Assembly: GCF_003049665.1 (NCBI RefSeq)
Contig: NZ_PYWM01000002.1
Location: 281,611 to 345,610 of the forward strand
Source: Lysinibacillus mangiferihumi
Lineage (GTDB): Bacteria > Bacillota > Bacilli > Bacillales_A > Planococcaceae
DNA length: 64,000 nt
Direction of reading: 5' to 3'
A program made the translations under genes and the position numbers. Below, piece after piece: positions 17,721-26,693 of the stretch (the first letter of the stretch is position 1; each line of letters begins with the position of its first letter). Below the pieces are notes generated by a model that had not been told where the DNA came from, made no database searches, and saw only the letters and a program-made list of their open reading frames with translations.

Positions 17721-18785
17721 TTATTTCGATAAGCTGTTTTCGATAATCGAGCGATTTTTTTCTTTAAATACTTCGTTATGAGAGGATACTACTGCATGTC
17801 GATGAGCCGTTGGTTCTAAGTACGTTTTAATGGAGTTAACGGCGTTTGCTGCATCTTGAAATGTGCCAAGTAGAAGATGAATTTTCCCTTCAAACGATAA
17901 AATATCACCGGCTGCAAAAATTCCGGGTTGTGCTGTTTCGCCAGTTGCTTTTCCTTCAAAATAATAGTCATCTTTTTTAGGAATGGCAATGGCTTCATCA
18001 AATGTGAGCGAGGCTTCGCGATTATAACCGTGACTTACAATGACTTCATCAATTTGGCGTGTATAGCTTTGGTTGGTCCGAGAATTTTCACATGTAACGA
18101 ATTGAATCGCTGTTTTATCTGTATTGGCAGATAGTTTTGTAATGGTTGTATTACATTCGATTTGTACACCAACAGCTAGCGCCTCTTGTATGGTTGCTTC
18201 GTGTGCTGAAAGCGTGTCCTTACGGTAGACAATCGTTACGTTTTTGGCGATCGGGCTAAGTTCTACTGCCCAGTCGAGTGCCGCATTTCCGCCTCCTGAA
18301 ATAATAATATCTTTATTTACAAAGCGTTTATAAGACTGGACTGTATAGTGTAAATTGGACATTTCGTATTTTTCAGCACCTTCTAACGTCAGTTTTTGCG
18401 GATTAATAATACCACCACCAACAGCTAACAGAACGGTTTTCGAATAATGTTTTTCTCCCTGTGCTGTATGTATTACAAATAAATCTCCTTGACGTTCGAT
18501 AAAGTCAACCTTTGTGCTTGTTAGCATTGTTGGTTTAAATGTTTTGGCTTGCGCTATTAATTGTTTGACAAATTGTTCGCCTAAAATGGGCGGGTGACCG
18601 CCTATATCCCATATTAACTTTTCAGGATAAAGTAACACCTTTCCACCTAGCTGTTCTTGGCTTTCAATTAATTTTGTTTTCAAGCCTCTTAATCCACTAT
18701 AAAAGGCGCTATATAAACCTGCAGGGCCACCGCCAATAATCGTTACATCGTATATATCTTGCACTTGTATCGCCACATCCTTCAA
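17721..18785 (-). CDS. Ferredoxin-NADP+ reductase type 2 (YumC/YcgT-like)
   Basis: A 354-residue thioredoxin-reductase-like flavoenzyme without the redox CxxC. FAD-binding motif IIGGGPAGLYSAFYSGLRGL near residue 16; NADPH-binding motif GGGNAALDWAVEL near residue 165; the second FAD motif GIFAAGD near 290. Members reduce ferredoxin or flavodoxin with NADPH. In B. subtilis the paralogue YcgT is in the Fur regulon. Here the gene is divergent from a siderophore transporter with a perfect Fur box between, so an iron-linked role, such as reducing imported iron complexes, is a reasonable inference. Family length normal. Confidence 0.9.
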   Translation of the reverse strand: MKDVAIQVQDIYDVTIIGGGPAGLYSAFYSGLRGLKTKLIESQEQLGGKVLLYPEKLIWDIGGHPPILGEQFVKQLIAQAKTFKPTMLTSTKVDFIERQGDLFVIHTAQGEKHYSKTVLLAVGGGIINPQKLTLEGAEKYEMSNLHYTVQSYKRFVNKDIIISGGGNAALDWAVELSPIAKNVTIVYRKDTLSAHEATIQEALAVGVQIECNTTITKLSANTDKTAIQFVTCENSRTNQSYTRQIDEVIVSHGYNREASLTFDEAIAIPKKDDYYFEGKATGETAQPGIFAAGDILSFEGKIHLLLGTFQDAANAVNSIKTYLEPTAHRHAVVSSHNEVFKEKNRSIIENSLSK

Positions 18786-18827
18786 AAGTATTTGACAAAT
18801 AATTATCGGAAAACTAAACTAGCTTTA

Positions 18828-18844
18828 TTGATAATGATTATCAA
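18828..18844. promoter_or_regulatory. Fur box between reductase and siderophore operon
   Basis: TTGATAATGATTATCAA contains a perfect 7-1-7 inverted repeat, TGATAAT-G-ATTATCA (18829-18843). It lies in the 116-base divergent gap, so one site can control both the reductase and the ABC transporter genes. Confidence 0.88.
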
Positions 18845-18901
18845 TATCACTTTATTGCTATCATATCATGTGTATTAGTAAAAAGAAAGTGAGGGTATGT
18901 T

Positions 18902-19690
18902 TTGCGTTTACAAATAGAATCGATTCGTGTTGGCTATGACAACAAAACCATTGTGCATGACTTATCATTACAAATTCCAGATGGAAAAATAACGACAATT
19001 ATTGGTTCCAATGGCTGTGGTAAGTCTACGCTTTTAAAGGCAATTACAAGAATCTTAAAATATGATAGTGGCCATGTTATTTTAGATGGTCAAAATATTG
19101 CTAAAATGCATACGAAAGAATTAGCAAAAGAGCTGGCTATTTTGCCACAAAGTCCTGAAAGTGCGCATGGTTTAACAGTTGAAGAACTTGTGTCTTACGG
19201 TCGATTTCCATATCAAAAGGGTTTCGGTAATTTATCGCAAAAAGATAAAGATGTTATCGATTGGTCCTTAAAGGTTACAAAAACAGATGCTTTTCGTCAG
19301 CACCCAGTGGATGCATTGTCTGGTGGGCAACGTCAACGTGTTTGGATTGCGATGGCTTTAGCGCAAGAAACGGATATTATTTTTTTAGATGAGCCAACCA
19401 CTTATTTAGATATGGCTCACCAATTAGAGGTATTAGAATTATTAAGCATGCTCAATAAAGAAGAAGGTCGCACCATTGTCATGGTACTCCATGATTTAAA
19501 TCAAGCTGCCCGTTTTTCCGATTATATTGTAGCGCTGTCACAAGGTAAGCTTGTGAAATTTGGTACAGCAGAAGAAGTCATTGTACCTGAAGTATTAAAG
19601 AAAGTGTTTCATATTGATGCAGTCATTGGAAAAGATCCGCGAACAGACAAACCGATGTGCATTACATATAACTTATTACATATAACTTAA
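18902..19690 (+). CDS. Iron-siderophore ABC transporter, ATP-binding subunit
   Basis: A 262-residue FecE/FhuC-type ATPase. Walker A GSNGCGKST (residues 38-46), Q-loop in LAILPQSPE, signature LSGGQRQR, Walker B IIFLDEPT followed by the D-loop YLDMAHQLE, and switch His in VLHDLNQA. The start is TTG 18902, with AAAGTGAGG upstream. First gene of a four-gene operon (ATPase, binding lipoprotein, two permeases), an order with the ATPase first, behind the Fur box. Confidence 0.93.
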   Translation: MRLQIESIRVGYDNKTIVHDLSLQIPDGKITTIIGSNGCGKSTLLKAITRILKYDSGHVILDGQNIAKMHTKELAKELAILPQSPESAHGLTVEELVSYGRFPYQKGFGNLSQKDKDVIDWSLKVTKTDAFRQHPVDALSGGQRQRVWIAMALAQETDIIFLDEPTTYLDMAHQLEVLELLSMLNKEEGRTIVMVLHDLNQAARFSDYIVALSQGKLVKFGTAEEVIVPEVLKKVFHIDAVIGKDPRTDKPMCITYNLLHIT

Positions 19691-19705
19691 AAAGGGGATA
19701 TTCAA

Positions 19706-20632
19706 ATGAAAAAGTGGCTTTTACCAATATTGATGCTGGTCGTTCTTGTATTGGCAGCATGTGGCAACAAAGAAGAGGCTGTGGAGAAGGAAGATGAAGG
19801 TACAAAAGCTTCTTCATCAGCAGAAACCATTACGTATCAATCTGAAACTGGTCCAATCGAAGTACCGGCGCATCCTAAACGTGTCGTTGTGCTTGCACAA
19901 TATGTTGGGCATTTATTGCATCTTGGTGTCAATGTTGTCGGTGTGGATTCATGGGCTGCGGATAATCCAAACTTCAAAGAGGCTATTCAAGATGCAGTAG
20001 TCGTTAAAAATTCGGATATTGAAAAAATTATTGAGCTTAATCCAGATTTAATCATCGGTTTAAATAGCATTGAAAACGCTGATAAACTAGCAGAAATTGC
20101 ACCGACTGTGTTATTTACTTATGGCAAAGTCGATTATTTACAACAATTTATTGAGATTGGGAAAGTCGTGAACAAAGAAGAAGAAGCAACAAAATGGGTA
20201 GCAGATTTTAAAAAACGCGCGGCTGAAGCTGGGGCAGAAATTAAAGCGAAAATTGGTGAAAATGCAACGGTGACGGTAGCAGAAATGTTTAAAAAACAAA
20301 TGTATGTCTATGGCGATAATTGGGGTCGTGGAACAGAAATTTTATATCAAGAAATGGGCTTGAATATGCCTGAAAAAGTGAAAGCAGATGCACTAACTCC
20401 AGGCTATTTCGCTATTTCTAGTGAAGTGTTAAATGAGTATGCTGGCGACTATGTAATTTTTAGTACGTTTAATGGACAAGAGTCTTCTATTGCAGATGCT
20501 CCTTGGTATAAAGAATTAGATGCTGTAAAGAATGGTCATTTATTTGAAATCAATGGTAACGTCTTTTACTTTAATGACCCAATCACATTAGAATATCAAC
20601 TAACATTCTTTAAAGAGAAGTTTTTACAATAA
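19706..20632 (+). CDS. Iron-siderophore ABC transporter, substrate-binding lipoprotein
   Basis: A 308-residue cluster III binding protein. Signal peptide and lipobox VLAAC (Cys near residue 19), then a low-complexity linker (KEDEGTKASSSAE), then the family start PIEVPAHPKRVVVLAQYVGH and the second-lobe EKIIELNPDLIIGL. It resembles FecB/YfmC and YclQ-type proteins; whether the ligand is ferric citrate, a catecholate or a hydroxamate cannot be read. 15 bases after the ATPase gene with AAAGGGGA as ribosome site. Confidence 0.92.
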   Translation: MKKWLLPILMLVVLVLAACGNKEEAVEKEDEGTKASSSAETITYQSETGPIEVPAHPKRVVVLAQYVGHLLHLGVNVVGVDSWAADNPNFKEAIQDAVVVKNSDIEKIIELNPDLIIGLNSIENADKLAEIAPTVLFTYGKVDYLQQFIEIGKVVNKEEEATKWVADFKKRAAEAGAEIKAKIGENATVTVAEMFKKQMYVYGDNWGRGTEILYQEMGLNMPEKVKADALTPGYFAISSEVLNEYAGDYVIFSTFNGQESSIADAPWYKELDAVKNGHLFEINGNVFYFNDPITLEYQLTFFKEKFLQ

Positions 20633-20657
20633 TTTCAGTAGAGAGTAGCGAAGGCAA

Positions 20658-21653
20658 ATGACACACCGTTTCCCGTTTAGGCTTCAAGTGTTACTAGCAC
20701 TGCTCGTTTTAGCTGTCTTAGTAGCACTCTCGCTTTCTATGGGCGCTGCAAATACAAGTTTACAAGATGTGTATCAAGCAATTATAGGCCAAGAAAGCGG
20801 CAAGCATTATACGATATTACGTGAAATTCGATTCCCCCGAATTATTGCAGCTATTTTTGTTGGAAGTGCACTGGCCGTAGCTGGTGCTATTATGCAAGGG
20901 GTTACAAGAAATCCATTAGCAGACCCTGGGCTACTTGGTTTAACAGCAGGTGCGAATGCAGCTTTAGCGTTCATGTTGGCATTACTCCCGCAATCATCGT
21001 ATTATATGCTGATTTTGGCGTGTTTTATTGGAGCGGGTATAGGGATGATCATTGTCTATAGTATCGGTATATCAACCAAAAGAGGTTTTTCTCCATTAAA
21101 GCTTGTATTAGCTGGTGCAGCAGTATCAGCTCTTTTACAAGCAGTGGCCGATGGTACGGGCATATTATTTAAAATTGCAAAAGATGTTTCCATGTGGACA
21201 AGTGGTGGTTTAGTAGGAACAACATGGCAGGCGTTAATTATCGTGCCGTTTATTATCATTGGCTTAGTCATTGCGTTTATTTTCAGTCGTCAGCTGACCA
21301 TTTTAAGTTTAAATGAAGAGGTAGCTGTCGGCTTAGGTCAAAATACAACCTTGATTAAAGTAATGATGATGTTTGTAGTGGTAATACTGGCGGGCTCTGC
21401 TGTTGCACTTGTAGGTAATCTAGCGTTTATTGGCTTAATGGTACCGCATATTGTTCGTGCTTTAGTTGGGACAGATTATCGTTTTGTCTTGCCAATGAGT
21501 GCACTTATTGGTGGCTTATTAATGGTTATTGCAGATTTACTTGCTCGCATCGTCAATGCGCCGTATGAAACACCTGTTGTTGCGATTATTTCAATTCTTG
21601 GCCTTCCGTTCTTCTTACTGCTTGTACGGAAGGGAGGTCGTCAATTTGTTTGA
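20658..21653 (+). CDS. Iron-siderophore ABC permease (FecCD family) 1
   Basis: A 331-residue permease with about ten membrane segments. FecCD signatures include GVTRNPLADPGLLGLTAGAN (residues ~75-95) and GLMVPHIVRALVGTDYRFVL, the cytoplasmic loop that contacts the ATPase. It is translationally coupled to the second permease, whose start lies inside its last codons. Confidence 0.93.
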   Translation: MTHRFPFRLQVLLALLVLAVLVALSLSMGAANTSLQDVYQAIIGQESGKHYTILREIRFPRIIAAIFVGSALAVAGAIMQGVTRNPLADPGLLGLTAGANAALAFMLALLPQSSYYMLILACFIGAGIGMIIVYSIGISTKRGFSPLKLVLAGAAVSALLQAVADGTGILFKIAKDVSMWTSGGLVGTTWQALIIVPFIIIGLVIAFIFSRQLTILSLNEEVAVGLGQNTTLIKVMMMFVVVILAGSAVALVGNLAFIGLMVPHIVRALVGTDYRFVLPMSALIGGLLMVIADLLARIVNAPYETPVVAIISILGLPFFLLLVRKGGRQFV

Positions 21654-22653
21654 AATGGCACAAAAGAAACAACGAATATGGCTTATCGTTTGGCTCGTGC
21701 TAACATTGCTTATTTTTGTAATGGGCATGTCGCTAGGTGCTGCCTCTATATCGATCAATCGCATTTTACCTATCTTGTTTGGAGATGGTAGCTTTAAAGA
21801 GTCCTTTGTATTGTTTTCTGTCCGCTTGCCAAGACTATTTATACTTGCCTTAGCAGGAATGGCTTTAGCAATGGCAGGATCAGTGTTACAAGGGGTTACA
21901 CGAAATGAATTAGCAGACCCTGGTATTATCGGCATCAATGCTGGTGCAGGTGTAGGGATTACGATTTTTTATTTATGTGTAAACGGAGACTTACCTCACT
22001 TTGCATATATATTACCTGTGATAGGCTTTTTAAGCGCTGTATTAACAGCTCTTTGTATTTACTTTTTTTCTTATAAACGCAATCAAAGCGTGCAACCTGT
22101 GCAACTTATTTTAATTGGGGTAGGTGTCGCAGCGGCATTATCGGGTGTAATGATACTACTCATTTCTTCTGCTGAACGCTCTGATGTGCAGTTTATTGCA
22201 CAATGGCTGGCAGGTAGTGTGTGGGGAACGGATTGGCCCTTTCTTTGGGCATTAGTGCCGTGGCTAGTTATCTGCATTCCGTTTATCTTTTATAAAGCGA
22301 ATGTCTTAAATGTGCTCGCGATGACGGAGCAAACAGCTATTGGCTTAGGGATGAATATTGCCAAAGAACGATTGCAACTATTATTGGTGGCGGTTGCTCT
22401 TGCAGCCGCAGCCGTTTCTGTAACGGGGGGCATAGCCTTTATTGGCTTAATGGCACCGCATATTGCAAAGCAGCTTGTGGGCCCACGTTACCAATTGTTT
22501 TTACCCATCACCTTATGTATTGGTGCAAGTTTATTGATATTAGCTGATACCATTGGTCGGGTGGTTATTTCAAGTGCCACTGTGCCTGCTGGCATTGTTG
22601 TAGCATGTATCGGTGCCCCTTATTTTTTATACTTATTACGGAAAAACGACTGA
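21646..22653 (+). CDS. Iron-siderophore ABC permease (FecCD family) 2
   Basis: A 335-residue FecCD permease, paralogous to the gene before it: GVTRNELADPGIIGINAGAG and GLMAPHIAKQLVGPRYQLFL mark equivalent positions. TTG 21646 is preferred, with GGGAGG 8 bases upstream, and overlaps the preceding stop by 8 bases; a much longer upstream frame would run through the first permease and has no ribosome site. The two permeases should form a heterodimer. A terminator overlaps the stop codon. Confidence 0.92.
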   Translation: MFEMAQKKQRIWLIVWLVLTLLIFVMGMSLGAASISINRILPILFGDGSFKESFVLFSVRLPRLFILALAGMALAMAGSVLQGVTRNELADPGIIGINAGAGVGITIFYLCVNGDLPHFAYILPVIGFLSAVLTALCIYFFSYKRNQSVQPVQLILIGVGVAAALSGVMILLISSAERSDVQFIAQWLAGSVWGTDWPFLWALVPWLVICIPFIFYKANVLNVLAMTEQTAIGLGMNIAKERLQLLLVAVALAAAAVSVTGGIAFIGLMAPHIAKQLVGPRYQLFLPITLCIGASLLILADTIGRVVISSATVPAGIVVACIGAPYFLYLLRKND

Positions 22654-22681
22654 ATGGCTTGCGCTGTTCAGTTGTTTTTTG
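22644..22681 (+). terminator. Terminator of the siderophore operon
   Basis: An imperfect stem with G-U pairs (AACGACTGAA / TTCAGTTGTT) and six T, overlapping the stop of the last permease. Confidence 0.7.
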
Positions 22682-22726
22682 TTGAAACACAACAAGCAAC
22701 AATCTAGAAAAATGGTGTCAATTCAT

Positions 22727-22751
22727 AATTAGTTAGCTAAGCTAACTAATT
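22727..22751. promoter_or_regulatory. MarR operator palindrome
   Basis: A perfect 25-base palindrome: AATTAGTTAGCT, a central A, then AGCTAACTAATT, ending 15 bases before the MarR start codon. The length and position fit autorepression. Confidence 0.8.
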
Positions 22752-22765
22752 GAGGAGTGGTTTTT

Positions 22766-23185
22766 TTGACGATTGAACAGCAATTTTTTAATGAATTTCG
22801 CTTAATGTACCGACCGTTTACAAATCAACTTAATAAGCAACTGGAACAATATCAGTTATATAGTTCACAGTGGGCTGTTTTACGTTTTTTAATTGATAAA
22901 GGTCCGCATTCATTAGTTGAAATCGCAAATTTTATGTCCATTGAAAAGCCGAGTGTAACGAGGCTTGTACAAAAGCTTGTGGAACTTGGCTATGTGGAGA
23001 CAGTGGCTGGCAAAGATAAACGAGAAAAAGTGGTACAATTAACGCCATTTGGAGAAAACATCGTGCAAGAAGTGCAGGAGCATTTAAAACCATTTTTAGA
23101 AAAAGCATTAGCAGGTGTTTCAAAACAAGATACTGAAATTGCTTCTCGCGTTTTAGCAAATATAAGTAAAAACATTCATCAGTAG
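22766..23185 (+). CDS. MarR-family transcriptional regulator
   Basis: A 139-residue winged-helix regulator. The recognition helix region reads LVEIANFMSIEKPSVTRLVQ, and the wing has the conserved D-x-R-like segment (AGKDKREKVVQLTPFGE). TTG 22766 has GAGGAG 8 bases upstream; the longer GTG start at 22757 overlaps that site. It is followed at 12 bases by an MFS pump gene, which it probably regulates through the 25-base palindrome upstream. Confidence 0.9.
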   Translation: MTIEQQFFNEFRLMYRPFTNQLNKQLEQYQLYSSQWAVLRFLIDKGPHSLVEIANFMSIEKPSVTRLVQKLVELGYVETVAGKDKREKVVQLTPFGENIVQEVQEHLKPFLEKALAGVSKQDTEIASRVLANISKNIHQ

Positions 23186-23197
23186 GAGAGGAAACAA

Positions 23198-24394
23198 GTG
23201 GAAGTATCTAGACAGAAATTATGGACCAAAGACTTTTTAATCGTATCACTCATCAATTTTACGATTACGTTAATTTTTTATTTATTAATGGTGACAATAG
23301 CAGGCTATGCGGTAGAAAATTTTAACGCTTCCACAAGTACAGCAGGGCTAGTGTCGAGTATTTTTATTATCGGGACACTATTTGGACGACTTGGCACAGG
23401 ACGTATTATCGGTGATTGGGGCAGTAAAAAAACATTCTTTTGTGGCTTATTACTGTTTATGTTATCGACCATGTCTTATTTTATCGCTTGAAATCTTCCT
23501 TTACTGATGATCAATCGTTTAATGCAGGGGATTGCGCTGGGTGTAGCGAGTACGGCTACAGGTACGATTATTGCACAAATTTTACCACCAGAGCGACGAG
23601 GTGAAGGGATTGGCTATTACAGCTTAAGTGCTATTTTAGCAACTGCAATAGGTCCGTTTATCGGTATATTATTAACGCAGTTATTTAAAGATTATCGCAT
23701 GATTTTTGCGGTCGATTCGGTTTTAGCAGTCGTTTGCTTTATGATGTATTTTATGGTGACCGCGCCAGATGCGCCAAAAAATCCAAAGATAATGGCGGAA
23801 AAAGCTGGCTTCAAGCTATCCAGCTTTATTGAACTGTGTGCACTGCCTATCGCCTTTGTAGCACTTGTTATTGGCTTTGCTTATTCAGGCGTGATGTCGT
23901 TTATGACATTTTACGCAAAAGAGCTTCATTTGGTAACAGCAGGCAGTTACTTCTTTATCGTTTATGCCCTTGTTATTTTAGCAACTCGTCTATTTACGGG
24001 GAAATTACTTGATGCTAGAGGCGCGAATATTATTATTTATCCGTGTCTGATGTTGTTTGCGATGGGCATGTATGTGTTTAGTACAGCGACAAGCACTGTT
24101 GTATTTTTAATAGCTGCGGCTTTTATTGGTATTGGGTATGGTAATTTTAACTCAGTAGCCCAAGCAATAGCTATTAAGATTACACCACATGAGCGTTTAG
24201 GGCTCGCCACTTCAACGTATTTTCTTTTGTACGATTTAGGATTAGGGGTAGGGCCTTATTTCTTAGGGCTTTTTGCACCGACGATGGGCTATAGCGCCAT
24301 ATTTTTATCCATGGTAGCGGTAATTCTTCTTTCAATCGTGCTCTATTATTTCTTATATGGGAAATATGAAAAAGTAAAACAAGTCAATATTTAG
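23198..24394 (+). pseudogene. MFS efflux pump gene with in-frame stop
   Basis: One reading frame runs from a GTG at 23198 to 24394 but is cut by TGA at 23489-23491 (after YFIA, before NLPLLMINRLMQGIALG). Without the stop it would be about 398 residues with 12 membrane segments, including LGTGRIIGDWGSKKTFF (MFS loop motif). The TGA probably replaced a GGA or similar codon by one base. There is an ATG at 23507, so a truncated protein could begin there, but it would lack the first 3 helices. Probable drug efflux partner of the MarR gene before it. Confidence 0.88.
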
Positions 24395-24420
24395 TAGATT
24401 GTAATCATTATATTGTAGAA

Positions 24421-24478
24421 CAAACGTCTTTTTGCTTGTTGGAAATAAAATTCAACTGCAAAATGACGTTTTTTTCTT
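24421..24478 (+). terminator. Terminator after the MFS gene
   Basis: A long imperfect stem (AACGTCTTTTTGC / GCAAAATGACGTT) with a 22-nt loop and a T run. Confidence 0.7.
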
Positions 24479-24494
24479 AAATTAAAAATACTTC

Positions 24495-24524
24495 TTGCAA
24501 TCGAATATGATAATGATTATCATT
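24495..24524 (+). promoter_or_regulatory. efe promoter with overlapping Fur box
   Basis: -35 TTGCAA (24495-24500), 17-base spacer, -10 TATCAT (24518-24523). A perfect 7-1-7 Fur box TGATAAT-G-ATTATCA spans 24508-24522 and covers the -10, so Fur-Fe should block polymerase directly. Confidence 0.85.
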
Positions 24525-24560
24525 CACAATAGAGACTAATTCGGGAAGCAGGTATTTAGC

Positions 24561-25427
24561 ATGAAAAACAAATCATTATTATCAGTGTTAGTAGCAGGTG
24601 GCATAATTATGGCGGGCTGTGGCAATACAGAAGACACAAAAAAAGAAGAGAAACCAGCAACGGAGCAAGCACAACAAACGGCAGCGGTAGATTTGACTAC
24701 TGAACTATCAGCCTATCAACAATTTGCATTAGAACAGATGGATCATTTCTTGCTAGATACAGAAAAGTTCGTCAACCTGTTTAAAGCGGGTGATATTGAG
24801 GGTGCAAAAGCAGCGTATGCGCCAGCACGTATGTACTTCGAGCGTTCTGAACCAATTGCAGAAAGCTTTGGTGACCTTGATCCACGTATTGATGGTCGTT
24901 TAGCCGATATTGAAGAAGAGGGTAAAGGGAAAGAAGAGTGGACTGGCTACCATAAGCTTGAATATGCACTTTGGGTAGAAAACACAACAAAGGGCTATGA
25001 GGCAGTGGCAGATCAGCTACTAGCAGACGCTAAAGAACTACATGCACTTGTTCAAACAGTAGAAGTAACACCGGATTTAATGATTACAGGTGCAGTTGAT
25101 TTATTGAATGAAGTATCTACTTCAAAAATTACGGGTGAAGAAGAAATTTATTCACATACAGACCTCTATGATTTTAAAGCGAATATTGAAGGGGCAGAAA
25201 AAATCTTTGAAATTCTTCGACCAAAATTAGAAGCAAAAGATAAAGAGTTAGTCGTAGCGTTAGATGAAAAATTTAAAGCAGTTGATGACTTATTAGCACT
25301 ACATGCAACAGCTGATGGCGGTTATATTTCTTACGAAGATTTAACAGAAGAAAATACAAAAGCATTAGCAGCAGCAGTGAACCAACTAGGTGAGCCATTA
25401 AGTCAAATGGGCATTATTTTGGAGTGA
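24561..25427 (+). CDS. efeO: EfeO-type iron-binding lipoprotein (EfeM form)
   Basis: A 288-residue lipoprotein with lipobox IMAGC (Cys near residue 20). The mature part is an M75/imelysin-like domain with the metal motif HKLEYALW (HxxE type) near residue 134. There is no N-terminal cupredoxin domain, so it matches the short EfeM form. It would deliver iron at the cell surface to the FTR1 permease EfeU. First gene of efeO-efeB-efeU behind a Fur box; six bases separate it from efeB. Confidence 0.9.
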   Translation: MKNKSLLSVLVAGGIIMAGCGNTEDTKKEEKPATEQAQQTAAVDLTTELSAYQQFALEQMDHFLLDTEKFVNLFKAGDIEGAKAAYAPARMYFERSEPIAESFGDLDPRIDGRLADIEEEGKGKEEWTGYHKLEYALWVENTTKGYEAVADQLLADAKELHALVQTVEVTPDLMITGAVDLLNEVSTSKITGEEEIYSHTDLYDFKANIEGAEKIFEILRPKLEAKDKELVVALDEKFKAVDDLLALHATADGGYISYEDLTEENTKALAAAVNQLGEPLSQMGIILE

Positions 25428-25433
25428 TAAAGA

Positions 25434-26693
25434 ATGACAACATCTAATGATGAAAAATGGATAAATAAAAAAATATCTCGCCGTGACATGTTAAAGCTAA
25501 CAGGCATGGGCGTGGCTGGCATTGCGATAGGTGCTTCTGGCTTTGGTGGCGTAATGAAAGCGATGGGTTACGATATGTTTGAACCGGTCGCTGATAGCAT
25601 AACAGCAAAAAATAAAGTTAATTTCTATGGTAAACATCAGTCTGGCATTAATACACCCGTTCAAAAACATATATATTTTGCTTCTTTAACGGTTTTAGTG
25701 ACATCAAAAGAGGAGCTACAAGAGTTGTTCAAGAAATGGACACCTCTTGTTGTTCGTTTAATGAATGGTGAATTAATGGTAGATTTAACAACAAATACTA
25801 GAGTTCCAACGGGTGATACCGGAGAAGCAGAAGGCTTAGATGCTTCGAATTTATCCATAACGGTTGGTGTAGGTCCTTCATTGTTCGATAAGCTTGGCAT
25901 GGCGCATTTAAAACCAGCCGAATTAGCGGACTTACCACATTTTCCGAAAGACCAACTACAAAAGGAATATACAGGTGGAGACCTTTGCATTCAAGCCTGT
26001 GCGGACGATCCCCAAGTGGCGTTCCATGCTGTACGCAATTTAGTACGCGCTGCTTCCGGCAAAGTGGAGATTAAATGGTCCCAAGCGGGCTTTAACTCAT
26101 TCCCAGCTGAAGGGGGGACACCTCGAAATTTATTTGCATTCAAGGACGGTACAGTCAACCCTTCTATTAAAGATGAACAAGACTTAAACAAAGTAGTATG
26201 GGTTGATAAAGGCTGGCTTAAGGGTGGCTCCTATTTAGTGGCTCGAAAAATCCAAATGCATCTTGAAACATGGGATCGTACATCTTTAAAGGATCAAGAA
26301 GCAACGTTTGGGCGTTATCGCGATAGTGGTGCGCCATTTGGTAAAACGAAGGAATTCGATGATTTTGATGTAGAAGCAAAAGATAGCAAGGGCGAGTATA
26401 TTATGCCCGATACATCGCATGTCCATTTAGCACGTAAATCAGGTGCTCGTATACTGCGTCGCTCTTATTCTTACGCATCAGGCGTCATGTCGAATACAGG
26501 AGCGCACGATGCAGGGCTACTATTTATCTCTTTCCAAAAAGATCCGGCGCAGTTTACAACAGTACAAAACAGTCTAGGACGGATGGACAAAATGAATGAA
26601 TATATTACTCATCGAGGCAGTGCCGTTTTTGCTTGCTTCCCTGGAGTACAAAAAGGGAGTTATTTAGGTGAAGCACTTTTTAACGCGCTGTAG
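25434..26693 (+). CDS. efeB: EfeB, Tat-exported DyP-type peroxidase
   Basis: A 419-residue heme peroxidase. Tat signal SRRDMLKLTGMGVAG at residues ~14-28 (twin arginine), followed by a hydrophobic stretch. DyP features: the GxxDG motif region NLFAFKDGTVNPS with the distal Asp, the proximal-His segment DTSHVHLARKSGARILRRSY, and the late RRSYSYASG. In the Efe system it oxidises Fe(II) or removes iron from heme outside the cell before uptake. Its last codons overlap the start of efeU by 26 bases. Confidence 0.95.
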   Translation: MTTSNDEKWINKKISRRDMLKLTGMGVAGIAIGASGFGGVMKAMGYDMFEPVADSITAKNKVNFYGKHQSGINTPVQKHIYFASLTVLVTSKEELQELFKKWTPLVVRLMNGELMVDLTTNTRVPTGDTGEAEGLDASNLSITVGVGPSLFDKLGMAHLKPAELADLPHFPKDQLQKEYTGGDLCIQACADDPQVAFHAVRNLVRAASGKVEIKWSQAGFNSFPAEGGTPRNLFAFKDGTVNPSIKDEQDLNKVVWVDKGWLKGGSYLVARKIQMHLETWDRTSLKDQEATFGRYRDSGAPFGKTKEFDDFDVEAKDSKGEYIMPDTSHVHLARKSGARILRRSYSYASGVMSNTGAHDAGLLFISFQKDPAQFTTVQNSLGRMDKMNEYITHRGSAVFACFPGVQKGSYLGEALFNAL

